A stretch of DNA of 16,058 nt. Source: CAWCUZ01 sp963798795. GTDB lineage: Bacteria; Acidobacteriota; Vicinamibacteria; Vicinamibacterales; SCN-69-37. Location: the NCBI GenBank assembly GCA_963798795.1, contig CAWCUZ010000009.1, forward strand, positions 1 through 16,058, written 5' to 3'. Shown one piece after another: positions 1-7,821 of the stretch. The notes beneath the pieces were generated by a model. The model was given only the letters and a program-made list of their open reading frames with translations, ran no database searches and had not been told where the DNA came from. The first letter of the stretch is position 1, and every line of letters begins with the position of its first letter. The position numbers were made by a program, and so were the translations under genes.

Positions 1-733
1 ATGCAGGCACGCCTCATCCTGACCGTCTCCGACTTTGCGGCGCAGAGAGTATCGTCCGCCAGCTGGGGGTGAGCGAGAAACGACTGCGCGTCGCGCTCGA
101 AGCGCCCGCGCCCGAGGACCACCGGCGTGCCTCGCCGGGCGAGATTGCGGCGGCGGCGGCGGCGCGCGGCGTGCCGGCCGGCGCGCCCTGGTTCGTCTAC
201 GTCGGCGGCTTCAACCCGCACAAGAACATCGACGTGCTCATCCGGGCGCACGCCGCGCTCGCCGGCGACGACCCCGGCGCGGCGCCGCACCTCCTGCTGG
301 TCGGTCCGACCGACGACGTGTTTCATGCCGACCGGAGGCGGATTGAAGAGGTCGTGCGCGAGATGGGCACTGCGCCGCTCGTGCACTGGCTGGGCTTCCT
401 TCCAGATGACGAGCTGCGGCTGATTCACGGCGGCGCGCGTGCGCTCGTCCTGCCTTCGGTCTGCGAAGGGTTCGGGCTGCCGGCCGTCGAGGCGGCGGCG
501 TGCGGCACGCCGGTCATCGCGACGACCGAGAGCCCGCTGCCGCAGTTGCTCGCCGGCGGCGGCGTCTTCATCTCGCCGGGGACCTCGCGGCGCTCACCGA
601 TGCGCTCCGACGCCTGGCCGGCGACCAGACGCTGCGCGACAGCCTCGGTGTGCGGGCCCGAGAACAGGCGCAGGCGCTGACGTGGGGGCGCGGCGCCCGG
701 GCGGCCCTTGACGCGCTGGGCGAGCTGGCATGA
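1..733 (+). CDS. GT4-family glycosyltransferase, 5'-truncated by the window edge and frameshifted
   Basis: This is the C-terminal nucleotide-sugar-binding half of a retaining GT-B glycosyltransferase (GT4), which would transfer a sugar from a nucleotide donor onto a growing glycan at the cytoplasmic face. Visible hallmarks are FVYVGGFNPHKNIDVLI (the start of the second Rossmann domain), HLLLVGP, and the E-x7-E donor motif in CEGFGLPAVEAAACG followed by GTPVIA. The N-terminal acceptor domain lies outside the window. Two single-base losses break the frame. One is near 46-47, where VSDFAAQ in frame 1 must join SIVRQLGVSEKRL in frame 3. The other is at the G run 578-581, where FISPG must continue as DLAALTDALRRLAG. 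The restored stop TGA (731-733) overlaps the next ATG by 4 bases. I favour sequencing error over inactivation, because the sequence on both sides of each break is well conserved. Confidence 0.85.
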
Positions 734-1968
734 GCGTCAAGCGCGTGTGCTTCGTGACGACGTTCTATCCGCCGTTCGCCTTCGGCGGCGACGGCATCGC
801 GATCCAGCGGCTGGCGCAGGCGCTCGCGCGACGAGGCTACGAGGTCACGGTCGTGCATGATGCCGACGCGTTCACGGTGCTTGGTGGCCGAGCCGTCGAG
901 AAGCCCGCTCCCGATCCGTTCGGCGTGCGGGTCGTCACGCTGCGCACGCGGCATCCTCTGCTCAGCACGTTGCTCACACAGCAGACAGGACACCCTGTCG
1001 TCAATGGGCCGGCGCTCAAGCGTCTGCTCGACGATGAGGCGTTCGACGTCGTCGTCTTCAACAACGTGTCGCTGATTGGCGGCCCGGGCGTCCTGCGCCA
1101 TGGCGGCGCCGCGGCGCGAATCTACCTCGCGCACGAGCACTGGCTCGTGTGCGCCAGCCACGTCCTCTGGCGACACAACCGCGAGCGATGCGACGGCCGC
1201 CAGTGCATCCGGTGTCAGTTGCGGTACCGCCGTCCGCCGCAGCTCTGGAGACACACCGGCCTGCTCGAACGCGAGCTGGCGCACGTGGACACGTTCGTGG
1301 CCATGACCGAGTTCAGTCGTGAGAAGCACCTCGAGTTCGGATTCCCCCGACCGATGGAAGTGCTGCCGCAGTTCCTTCCCGATCCGGTCGTCGGACCGGT
1401 GGGTGCCGAGGTCCCGTCACCGCACGGCCGTCCGTACCTTCTGTTCGTCGGCCGGCTCGAACGCGTGAAAGGCCTGGACGACGTCATCCCGGCGTTTCCC
1501 GAGTCCCAAGATGCCGACCTCCTGGTGATTGGCGAAGGCACGCACGGCGAGGCGCTGCGGGAGCTGGCTCGCGGACATCGGAGGGTGCGCTTTCTCGGTC
1601 GCGTGCCGAATCAACAGCTCGAACCGTACTACCGCCACGCGCTCGCGCTCCTGGTGCCGTCGATGGGGTTCGAGACGTTTGGCGTCACGGTGATCGAAGG
1701 CTTCAGCCACGGCTTGCCCGTTGTCGCGAGGCGCGTCGGACCCTTTCCCGAGCTCCTCCGGCAGTCCGGCGCGGGGGTACTCTTCGACACGCCCGACGAG
1801 CTCGTCGACGCGCTGGTCGCGTTGCAGCGCGACCCGTGCCAGCGCGCGGCATACGCACGCGCGGGCTACGAAGCCTACCGCCGGCACTGGTGCGAGAGCG
1901 TCGTGGTGCCACGCTATATCGCCCTGTTCGAAGACGCGTACGCCCGGCGTCGCGCGAGGCCTTCGTGA
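730..1968 (+). CDS. GT4-family glycosyltransferase with a four-cysteine cluster
   Basis: This is a complete 412-residue GT-B glycosyltransferase. The N-terminus CFVTTFYPPFAFGGDGIAIQ (7-26) is the typical first strand and glycine-rich loop of the acceptor domain. The C-terminal domain begins at PYLLFVGRLERVKGLDDVI (235-253). The donor E-x7-E pair is E315/E323 in FETFGVTVIEGFSHG. Between the domains, after HEHWLVC, there is a cysteine cluster C141, C154, C159, C162 (…CDGRQCIRC…YRRPPQLWR) that resembles a small metal-binding knuckle. I associate this insert with a subset of GT4 enzymes of surface-polysaccharide clusters. ATG 730 overlaps the upstream stop (ATGA) and TGA 1966-1968 overlaps the next ATG, so it sits inside an operon. 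The acceptor and donor sugars cannot be told from the sequence. Confidence 0.92.
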   Translation: MSVKRVCFVTTFYPPFAFGGDGIAIQRLAQALARRGYEVTVVHDADAFTVLGGRAVEKPAPDPFGVRVVTLRTRHPLLSTLLTQQTGHPVVNGPALKRLLDDEAFDVVVFNNVSLIGGPGVLRHGGAAARIYLAHEHWLVCASHVLWRHNRERCDGRQCIRCQLRYRRPPQLWRHTGLLERELAHVDTFVAMTEFSREKHLEFGFPRPMEVLPQFLPDPVVGPVGAEVPSPHGRPYLLFVGRLERVKGLDDVIPAFPESQDADLLVIGEGTHGEALRELARGHRRVRFLGRVPNQQLEPYYRHALALLVPSMGFETFGVTVIEGFSHGLPVVARRVGPFPELLRQSGAGVLFDTPDELVDALVALQRDPCQRAAYARAGYEAYRRHWCESVVVPRYIALFEDAYARRRARPS

Positions 1969-2737
1969 TGCGCGCCATCCTGACGTATCACTCGATCGAC
2001 GACTCCGGCTCCGCGATTCACGGCGTCCCGAAATGTTCCGGCGACACGTCCGGTGGTTCGCGTCCGGCCGGGTTCGGGTCGTCGATCTGCCGACGTTGAT
2101 CGCGCTGCCGGACACCGAAGACGCCGTCGCGGTGACGTTCGACGACGGCTTCCGGAACTTCCGGGAACGGGCGCTTCCCCAGCTCCTCGGGCACGGCCTC
2201 CCGACCACCGTGTTCGTCGTGGCCGGCCGCGTTGGCGAGACCAATGCCTGGAGCGGATCGCCCGATCACGACGTGCCCGTTCTGCCGCTCCTCGACTGGT
2301 CCGAGATTGGCGCGCTCGCAACGGACGGCGTCGCCATCGGATCGCACAGCCTGACACACGCGCGCCTCCCGCGGCTCGATCCGCGCCGGCTCGAAGACGA
2401 GGTGTCCGGCTCGGCCGACCTGATCGAGCGCCGAGCGGGCGTCCGGCCGAGGGCGTTTGTGTACCCGTACGGCGACCTGGACGCGCGGACGGCCGCCGCG
2501 GTCGCCGGCGTGTACGACGTGGCGTGCACGACGGAGTTTCGTGCGATTGCCGGGGAGGTCGAGCCGAGCTGCCTCCCGCGACTCGATGCGTTCTACTTCG
2601 ACGACTACTGTCCACTCGAGGCGTGGGGAACGCCGCCCTTCCTGCGGTTTCTCGACCGCCGCCGCCGGCTTCGGCAGGCGCGCGCAGCGGCCCGGGCGGT
2701 GGCACACCGGATGCTAGACTGGGGACCCGGGCGATGA
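1968..2737 (+). CDS. Polysaccharide deacetylase (NodB/CE4 type), one frameshift
   Basis: This is a carbohydrate esterase 4 family enzyme, which hydrolyses N- or O-acetyl groups from polysaccharide using a divalent metal. The start MRAILTYHSIDDSGSAI is the canonical N-terminus of this subgroup. Three NodB motifs are present: TFDDGF (motif 1, catalytic base and metal Asp), SHSLTH (motif 2, metal His pair) and RAFVYPYGDLD (motif 3). No signal peptide is visible, so it may act on a lipid-linked or cytoplasmic intermediate. The frame shifts by one base between about 2022 and 2030: AIHG is in frame 3, while PEMFRRHVRWFASG onwards is in frame 2. ATG 1968 overlaps the preceding TGA, and TGA 2735-2737 overlaps the next ATG (ATGA). 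Its place among glycosyltransferases points to deacetylation of the operon's glycan. Confidence 0.88.
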
Positions 2738-3105
2738 CGCCAGACTCGGAGATCCGACCCTCCCGGGCGGACGCGCTCGGCGCTGCCTTCGCGTCCATTC
2801 ACAAGACCGCGCTCGGCGTCGCGGTGGGGCTCGTCTGCGGGCTGCTCGTCCTCGCCCTCACCGTGTTCCATCTGCTGGTTCGACCGCCGCAGGACGCGAA
2901 TGTCGCGCTGCTCGGTCAGTACTTCTATGGCTACAGAATCTCGTGGCCCGGCGCGCTCATCGGCGTCGTCTGGGGCGCCGGCACTGGATTCGTGCTCGGA
3001 TGGCTGATGGCGTTCGTCCGCAACCTCGTCGTGTCGATCATCGTCTTTGCCCTGAGGACCAGGGCGGAACTCGAGCGGACGGCCGACTTCCTGGATCACA
3101 TCTGA
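2734..3105 (+). CDS. Small two-helix membrane protein, paralogue A
   Basis: The protein has 123 residues and I do not recognise a named family. It has a hydrophilic N-terminus, a hydrophobic segment at about 26-48, a conserved polar link ALLGQYFYGYRISWPG (58-73), and a long hydrophobic segment at about 74-107 followed by a charged tail. The next gene encodes a clear relative: both share IH-x4-G-x-A-x-GLV-x-GL in helix 1 and ALLG-x-YF-x-GYR-x-S-x2-G-x2-IG before helix 2. ATG 2734 overlaps the deacetylase stop (ATGA), so co-expression with the glycan genes is likely. It could be a membrane anchor or scaffold for the glycosyltransferases, or a small transporter-like subunit; both ideas are inference. 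Confidence 0.8.
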   Translation: MTPDSEIRPSRADALGAAFASIHKTALGVAVGLVCGLLVLALTVFHLLVRPPQDANVALLGQYFYGYRISWPGALIGVVWGAGTGFVLGWLMAFVRNLVVSIIVFALRTRAELERTADFLDHI

Positions 3106-3116
3106 GGTCGCGGCCG

Positions 3117-3428
3117 ATGTCCGAACAACTGACGCCCGAACAGCGACAAGTGCTGACGAAGACCATCCTGCGAATTCACGAACAGGGCTGGGGCATCGCC
3201 TTTGGCCTGGTCTCGGGCCTCGGGCTGTTCGTCGCGACGAACTGGCTCGTGCTGAAAGGCGGCGAGCATGTCGGCCCGCACCTCGCGCTCCTGGGTCTCT
3301 ATTTCCCAGGCTATCGCGTGAGCGTGGCCGGCAGCTTCATCGGGTTTGCCTACGCGTTCGTGCTCGGGTACGGCGTCGGCCGCGTGATCGCGGCCGTCTA
3401 CAACCGGCTGACCGCGAGGATGCGCTGA
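3117..3428 (+). CDS. Small two-helix membrane protein, paralogue B
   Basis: The protein has 103 residues and the same architecture as the gene just upstream: a short helical N-terminus (MSEQLTPEQRQVLTKTILRI), hydrophobic helix 1 at about 26-46 (GIAFGLVSGLGLFVATNWLV), the link LALLGLYFPGYRVSVAGSFIG (first and last residues 56 and 76), and helix 2 at about 70-95. A GAGG ribosome-binding site lies about 8 bases before ATG 3117, 11 bases after the preceding stop. The cytoplasmic tail of paralogue A is absent. Retention of the GYR-x-S motif in both copies suggests a shared function, perhaps as a heteromer, but there is no direct evidence for what it does. Confidence 0.8.
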   Translation: MSEQLTPEQRQVLTKTILRIHEQGWGIAFGLVSGLGLFVATNWLVLKGGEHVGPHLALLGLYFPGYRVSVAGSFIGFAYAFVLGYGVGRVIAAVYNRLTARMR

Positions 3429-3436
3429 CCCGCACG

Positions 3437-4234
3437 ATGCACGCCGCGCCACGGTCCCAGGCCGCGCCGAAGATCTTCACGTTCGAGTACTACGAGCGGA
3501 TGCGCGAGCTGGAGCGCGTGTCCTGGTGGAACGCCGGGATGCGCGACATCGCCGGCCGGCTCCTCGACCGGCTGCCGCTGCCGCCGACAGGCCTGATGCT
3601 CGACATCGGCTGCGGATCCGGTCAGACGATGGCGTGGTTCACGGCGCGGTATCCGGGCTGGCGCGCCGTCGGGCTGGACGTCGCCGTCGAGGGCGTCGCC
3701 GCCGCGCGCGCGCTGGGCTTGCCGTTCGTGCTGCGCGCGTCCGCGCTGAATCTGCCGGTGCAGTCGGAGTCCGTGGATCTGGCCATCACGCTGGACGTGC
3801 TGCAGCATTTGCCGCTCGGCGGCGGCGATCGGCAGGCGCTTCTCGAGTGCGCGCGCGTGCTCCGGCCGGGCGGCGGTCTTTTCGTGCGAACCAACGCCCA
3901 GTCGTTTCCTGCCGACGCCGACGACGAGCGGCACCAGTTCCACAAGTACGTACCCACCGAGCTGAGGCAGCAGCTGGATCGCGCCGGCTTCGACGTGCTC
4001 CGGCTCGGCCGGGTGAACGCGCTGCTCGGGCTCGCCGAGATTCCGAGAGAGCTTCGCGCGCGCCGCCGGAGCGGCTCGTATCACGGGCTGCTGGCCGAGC
4101 CGCGCCGCGAGCCCCGGTGGCGCGCCGCGCCCAAGCAGACGTGGCTGCGATTGGAAGGGCTGGTCGTCGAGCAGGGCGGCAGTTGGCCGCTCGGCCGGAC
4201 GATGCTGGCCCTGTGCCGGAGGCGCAGGGCGTGA
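3437..4234 (+). CDS. Class I SAM-dependent methyltransferase
   Basis: The protein has 265 residues and a Rossmann-fold methyltransferase domain. Motif I is LDIGCGSGQT (55-64), the acidic end of strand 2 is GLDV (79-82), the motif II/III region is ITLDVLQHLP (117-126), and LRPGGGLFVRTNA (142-154) is the usual post-motif. This layout matches the Methyltransf_11/12 families found in polysaccharide and natural-product clusters. It probably O-methylates a sugar, a lipid-linked intermediate or a chain terminus, but the substrate is not readable. It starts 8 bases after the previous stop with only a distant GAGGA, and its TGA (4232-4234) overlaps the GTG start of the next gene, as expected for translational coupling. 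Confidence 0.88.
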   Translation: MHAAPRSQAAPKIFTFEYYERMRELERVSWWNAGMRDIAGRLLDRLPLPPTGLMLDIGCGSGQTMAWFTARYPGWRAVGLDVAVEGVAAARALGLPFVLRASALNLPVQSESVDLAITLDVLQHLPLGGGDRQALLECARVLRPGGGLFVRTNAQSFPADADDERHQFHKYVPTELRQQLDRAGFDVLRLGRVNALLGLAEIPRELRARRRSGSYHGLLAEPRREPRWRAAPKQTWLRLEGLVVEQGGSWPLGRTMLALCRRRRA

Positions 4235-5134
4235 CCGTTCGCCTGTCGATCGTGATCGCCGCGCACAACGCTGCCGGCGCCATCGACGCGTGCCTGGCCT
4301 CGCTCGAGCTGCAGTGCCGGCGCAACGACGTCGAGGTCATCGTCGCCGACAGCTCCACCGACGGCACCGACGCGCGCGTCGCGCGCGCGGGGTGGGTTCG
4401 CCTGATGCACTTCATGGAGCCGCTGACGGTGCCCGCGCTGCGCGGCCGCGCGATTGCGGCGGCGGGCGGCGAGATCGTCGCGGTGCTGGATCCGGTACTC
4501 GGTCGCGTCGCCAGATTGGGTCGAGCGCGTCCTGGCCGCGCACGCGCGCCAGCCGCACCTGGTCATCGGCGGATCGGTCGGGCTGCACCGTCAGGAGTCC
4601 GCGTCGCTGGCCGACTGGATCCTCTACCTCAACGAGTACGGACTCTTCATGCCGCCGACAATCAAGGGCGAGACCTGGATCGTGCCCGGCAGCAACGTCA
4701 CGTACAAGAGGCGGGCGCTGTTCGACGGCGCGACGCCTCGATATCCGGTGTTCTGGAAGACCTTCGCGAACTGGGACATCGAGGGCGGCGGCTCGCCGCT
4801 CTGGCTGGAGCCGGAGATCGAGGTGGAGCTCAACAAGCCGGTCCCGCTGCGTGATTACTTTCGCACGCGGTACGATCACGGCCGCTGCTTCGGCGGGATG
4901 CGGGTGCAGGACGCGTCGGTCGTGGTGCGGCTCGCGCGCGCGTTGTCCACGCCGCTCGTGCCGTTCCTCCTGCTCTGGCGATGGACGCGCGGGTTCTGGC
5001 CGAAGAAGCGGCACCGCGCTCGATTTGTCTTGACGGCGCCCGCGCAACTGGCGCTCTTCACCATGTGGGCGATCGGAGAGGCGCGGGGGTACGTCGGTGG
5101 ATCCGGCAGGTCCTGCAGTCGTCTCTTCTACTGA
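4231..5134 (+). CDS. GT2-family glycosyltransferase (copy 1), one frameshift
   Basis: This is an inverting GT-A glycosyltransferase. It starts at GTG 4231, in a GTGA overlap with the methyltransferase stop, and reads VRLSIVIAAHNAAGAIDACL, then VEVIVADSSTDGT, the family 2 N-terminal signature. An extra base at about 4495 shifts the frame: AVLDP in frame 1 must join YSVASPDWVERVLAAHARQP in frame 2. The C-terminal part contains DWILYLNEYGLFMPP, the GSNVTYKRRALFD acceptor-loop motif, and a hydrophobic end (LALFTMWAIGEARGYVGG) that may touch the membrane. The position that carries EDD in the second copy reads LDP here, so metal binding may differ. It is a tandem paralogue of the next gene; the substrate is unknown. 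Confidence 0.85.
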
Positions 5135-6065
5135 GGTGGCTGTTCCCGAGACCGGCAGGCCGCGCCTGTCGGCGATCGTCGTCTCCTTCAACGCGGAGTC
5201 GTCGCTGGCCCGGTGCCTCGATGAGCTGGCGCCGCAGGCCCGCGCGGCGGGCGCGGTCGAGATCGTTGTCGTACGTGCCCGGCGCCGCGGGCCGGCCACG
5301 GCCACGCCGTCAGAGGCGCTGCGCAGACAGTTTCCAGAAGTCTGTTTCGTCGAGGCGCCGGACGGGTGCACGGTGCCGCGGATGCGGACGCTTGGCGTCG
5401 CTCGAAGCGCCGCGCCCGTTGTCGCGCTGATCGAAGATGACTGCGTCGTCCAGCCGGGCTGGGTGGACGCGGTGCTGCGGGCTCACGTGGGCGCCGAGGC
5501 GGCGATCGGCGGCGCGGTCGAACCTGGGCCGTTCCGGCGCGGGCTCGATTGGGCCGTGTTCCTCTGCGACTATGGGCGCTTCATGCTGCCGATTGCGGAC
5601 GGACCTGCCGCGGTCGTCGCCGGAAACAACATGTCGTACAAACGTGCGGCGTTGGGCGCGCTGCCGGACACGTCGGGCGGCGGGCTGCAGGAAGTGTTCG
5701 TCTGCCAGACGCTGCGACGGCGCGGCGCCGCCGTGCGAACGACCCCGTCCATGATCGTCGTCCATGGCGGGACGTGGTCAACCCATCACGTCACCCGAGT
5801 GCCGTTCCACCACGCGCGCGCCTACGCCGGCGCGCGGCTCGCCGGCGCCGCCCCCTGGCGCCGTGTCGTCATGAGCGCGTTGGCGCTCGGGCTGCCGGTG
5901 TTGAAGGTCGTGCGCGTGTCGCGGGACGCGATCGCGCGCGGGCGGCGACTCGGCCCCCTCGTCCGCAGCTTGCCCTGGATCGTCGTGCTCTCGACGAGCT
6001 GGTCGCTCGGCGAGTGCGCCGGCTATCTGTTCGGGCCTGGCGACAGCCTGTCGAAATGGCAGTGA
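5097..6065 (+). CDS. GT2-family glycosyltransferase (copy 2)
   Basis: The protein has 322 residues from GTG 5097, or 309 from GTG 5136 just after the upstream stop; the conserved region begins at RLSAIVVSFNAESSLARCLD, so either start is possible. It is a GT-A fold family 2 enzyme with the metal/donor acidic motif IEDDC (EDD at 113-115), DWAVFLCDYGRFMLP, GNNMSYKRAAL (177-187), and a hydrophobic C-terminus (WSLGECAGYLFGPGDS). These match copy 1 block by block, so the pair arose by duplication. The central WxxGExxGY block near the C-terminus is shared and may be a membrane-proximal feature. It probably adds a sugar consecutive to the one added by copy 1. Confidence 0.86.
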   Translation: MDPAGPAVVSSTEVAVPETGRPRLSAIVVSFNAESSLARCLDELAPQARAAGAVEIVVVRARRRGPATATPSEALRRQFPEVCFVEAPDGCTVPRMRTLGVARSAAPVVALIEDDCVVQPGWVDAVLRAHVGAEAAIGGAVEPGPFRRGLDWAVFLCDYGRFMLPIADGPAAVVAGNNMSYKRAALGALPDTSGGGLQEVFVCQTLRRRGAAVRTTPSMIVVHGGTWSTHHVTRVPFHHARAYAGARLAGAAPWRRVVMSALALGLPVLKVVRVSRDAIARGRRLGPLVRSLPWIVVLSTSWSLGECAGYLFGPGDSLSKWQ

Positions 6066-7051
6066 CCCCGCGCGTCGTCATCGTCGGGGCCGGGCTGATG
6101 GGCCGGTGGCACGCTGACACGGCGGTCAAAGCGGGCGCGCGCGTGGTCGCCGTCGTCGATCCGGACACGGCGCGCGCGGCGAAACTCGCGTCGAAGCACG
6201 AGGGCTGCCGTGCGGAAGGGGAGTTCGCGCGTGCCCTCGAGCTCGCAGACGTCGTTCATGTCTGTTCGCCGACAGCGACGCACGCGGCGGCCGCGCGCCT
6301 TTCGCTCGAAGCCGGCCGCCATGCGCTCGTGGAGAAACCGCTCGCGTCTTCAGCCGCCGAGACGGCGAGCCTCCTCGCGCTGGCCGAGGCGCGAGGTGTG
6401 CTGTTGTGTCCCGTCCACCAGTTTCTCTTCCAGGACGGCGTGGAGACGGCACTGGCCCACGTATCAGCGATCAGTCCACTCACGCATGTCGCGTTCACGA
6501 TGTGCTCGGCCGGCGCCGAGGGGTGTGACGAGGCAGCGCGGGACCGTGTGGCGCTGGAGATCCTGCCGCATCCCCTCTCACTGCTTGGCCGGTTCGCGTC
6601 CGAGCGCCTTGTGGCGGCGGCCTGGTCGGTCCGGCGTCCCGCGGCGGGGGAGATTCGAGTGCTCGGGCAGGTGGGAACGCTCACCGTGTCGATGCTGATT
6701 TCGATGGCCGGTCGTCCCACCGCGAACCGGATGGAGATCATCGGCGCGCGCGGAACCATCGAGGCGGATCTCTTTCACGGGTTCGCCGTGCTCAGGGACG
6801 GCCGTGTCTCACGCGCGCGAAAGATTGGCGCGCCGTTCGCGCATGCGGCAGGCGAGACGGGTGCCGCCGCCGCGAATCTCATTCGGCGTGCCTCGCGCCG
6901 CGAGCCGGCGTATCCCGGCCTCAGGCGGCTGTTCGTCAGTTTCTATGAAGCCGCGTTGGCGTCCGGGCGTCCGCCGATCCTGCCGGCCGAGACGCTGGAC
7001 GTGGCGGAGACGTGCGAACGGCTTGCGTCGATCCTGACCGCGTCGGGTTGA
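6056..7051 (+). CDS. Gfo/Idh/MocA-family NAD(P)-dependent oxidoreductase
   Basis: The protein has 331 residues. The N-terminal Rossmann fold shows PRVVIVGAGLMGRWHADTA (5-23; G-x-G-x2-G dinucleotide motif) and VVAVVDPD (30-37). VVHVCSPTATHAAAA leads to the family EKP motif (LVEKPLA, 92-98), where the Lys is catalytic. PVHQFLFQDG opens the C-terminal substrate domain, with EILPHPLSLLGRF carrying a His typical of the active site. Family members oxidise or reduce sugars and nucleotide sugars (WlbA-like enzymes in surface glycan pathways), which fits this operon. ATG 6056 overlaps the previous stop by 10 bases; GTG 6062 would give an exact GTGA overlap. It is the last gene of the + strand run and converges on the next gene with only 20 bases between. 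Confidence 0.9.
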   Translation: MAVTPRVVIVGAGLMGRWHADTAVKAGARVVAVVDPDTARAAKLASKHEGCRAEGEFARALELADVVHVCSPTATHAAAARLSLEAGRHALVEKPLASSAAETASLLALAEARGVLLCPVHQFLFQDGVETALAHVSAISPLTHVAFTMCSAGAEGCDEAARDRVALEILPHPLSLLGRFASERLVAAAWSVRRPAAGEIRVLGQVGTLTVSMLISMAGRPTANRMEIIGARGTIEADLFHGFAVLRDGRVSRARKIGAPFAHAAGETGAAAANLIRRASRREPAYPGLRRLFVSFYEAALASGRPPILPAETLDVAETCERLASILTASG

Positions 7052-7071
7052 TTGATGATTGACGAGCCCGA

Positions 7072-7554
7072 TCAGAAGATGGCCGCGATCGTCACGCGCA
7101 TCACAAAGAACGCGAGTAGCCACACGCCCACGGCCCATCCGCACTCGATGACGAACTGCTTGGCGGTCATCGCCGTGAGCGGCTCGAACAGCCCGTTCGG
7201 CGCCTCACGCTGGCCGCGCTGCCGATAGAAGCCGAGGAAGTGCTCGAACCCGCGTTTGTAGAACCCGACCGCGAAATGGACGAACAGCTGCGCGTTGGTG
7301 ACCCGCGCCGCGTCACGGAACAGGCTCGCGTGGAACAGCGCGCGCGCCAGGATGATCGTGGACCGGACGAGCAGCGGAATCCAGACGGCGAATCCGAACA
7401 CGGCCCACGCGCCGATCGTCACGAACAGCGTGATCCGGTACACGGCTTCGATGAGGACGAAGGCGACGCCCGTCCCAGGCTCGACGACCGACTCCTCGGA
7501 CATCAGCGTGGATTCGTGCGCGTCCAGGGGAATTGCGTTCTTCTTGAAGAGCAC
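7072..7554 (-). CDS. Membrane protein of unknown function (DUF4389-like appearance)
   Basis: The protein has 160 residues from GTG 7554, preceded by GAGG about 6 bases upstream, or 143 residues from ATG 7503 (MSEESVVEPGTGVAFVL), which lacks a visible ribosome-binding site. It has a long hydrophobic stretch (IEAVYRITLFVTIGAWAVFG and IPLLVRSTIILARAL), a polar middle with aromatic repeats (FYKRGFEHFLGFYRQRG), and a C-terminal hydrophobic helix (ECGWAVGVWLLAFFVMRV). The layout recalls DUF4389 proteins, which also have paired helices and an aromatic amphipathic segment, but I am not certain of the family. It converges with the oxidoreductase gene and follows the next gene on the same strand. Confidence 0.7.
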   Translation of the reverse strand: MLFKKNAIPLDAHESTLMSEESVVEPGTGVAFVLIEAVYRITLFVTIGAWAVFGFAVWIPLLVRSTIILARALFHASLFRDAARVTNAQLFVHFAVGFYKRGFEHFLGFYRQRGQREAPNGLFEPLTAMTAKQFVIECGWAVGVWLLAFFVMRVTIAAIF

Positions 7555-7588
7555 GTGTGTCCTCGTGTCAGCTCCTGTCGCGTTGGGG

Positions 7589-7613
7589 ATCATACGGCAA
7601 ACCGAATTGCCGT
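7589..7613 (-). promoter_or_regulatory. Candidate -10 box next to a perfect inverted repeat
   Basis: On the - strand, TATGAT (complement of 7589-7594) is one mismatch from the sigma-70 -10 consensus and lies about 35 bases before the GTG of the membrane protein gene. Immediately upstream, and sharing one base with it, is a perfect 7-base inverted repeat ACGGCAA-N6-TTGCCGT (7594-7613) where an operator could sit. I see no convincing -35 box, so this is a weak call. Confidence 0.3.
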
Positions 7614-7821
7614 TGGAAGACGGGAAACGCGGTGCCTGGCGCCCCGACACGCGGCCGCGCTCGAAATCCAGCCGGACGGAGACTTCCGGCCGGGCTGCCT
7701 GCCGGGCAGAGGCCCCGCGGGCAGATCCGGGGGCGAACGCGTTCGTAATCGCGAGGACAGAACGGCGGCCGACGCTGACGCGATCGCGACGGTCGGCGGG
7801 ATGGCCGTCGGCGGCCCTTCT

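Noticed and set aside
3526..4230. Upstream extension of the GT2 copy 1 frame through the methyltransferase gene
   Set aside because: The extension is an Arg/Ala-rich shadow of the methyltransferase; GTG 4231 in a GTGA overlap gives the proper GT2 N-terminus.
7040..7071. Possible terminator between the oxidoreductase and the convergent gene (CGGGTT…AGCCCG)
   Set aside because: The stem needs a G-U pair and has a 15-base loop, with no T-run.
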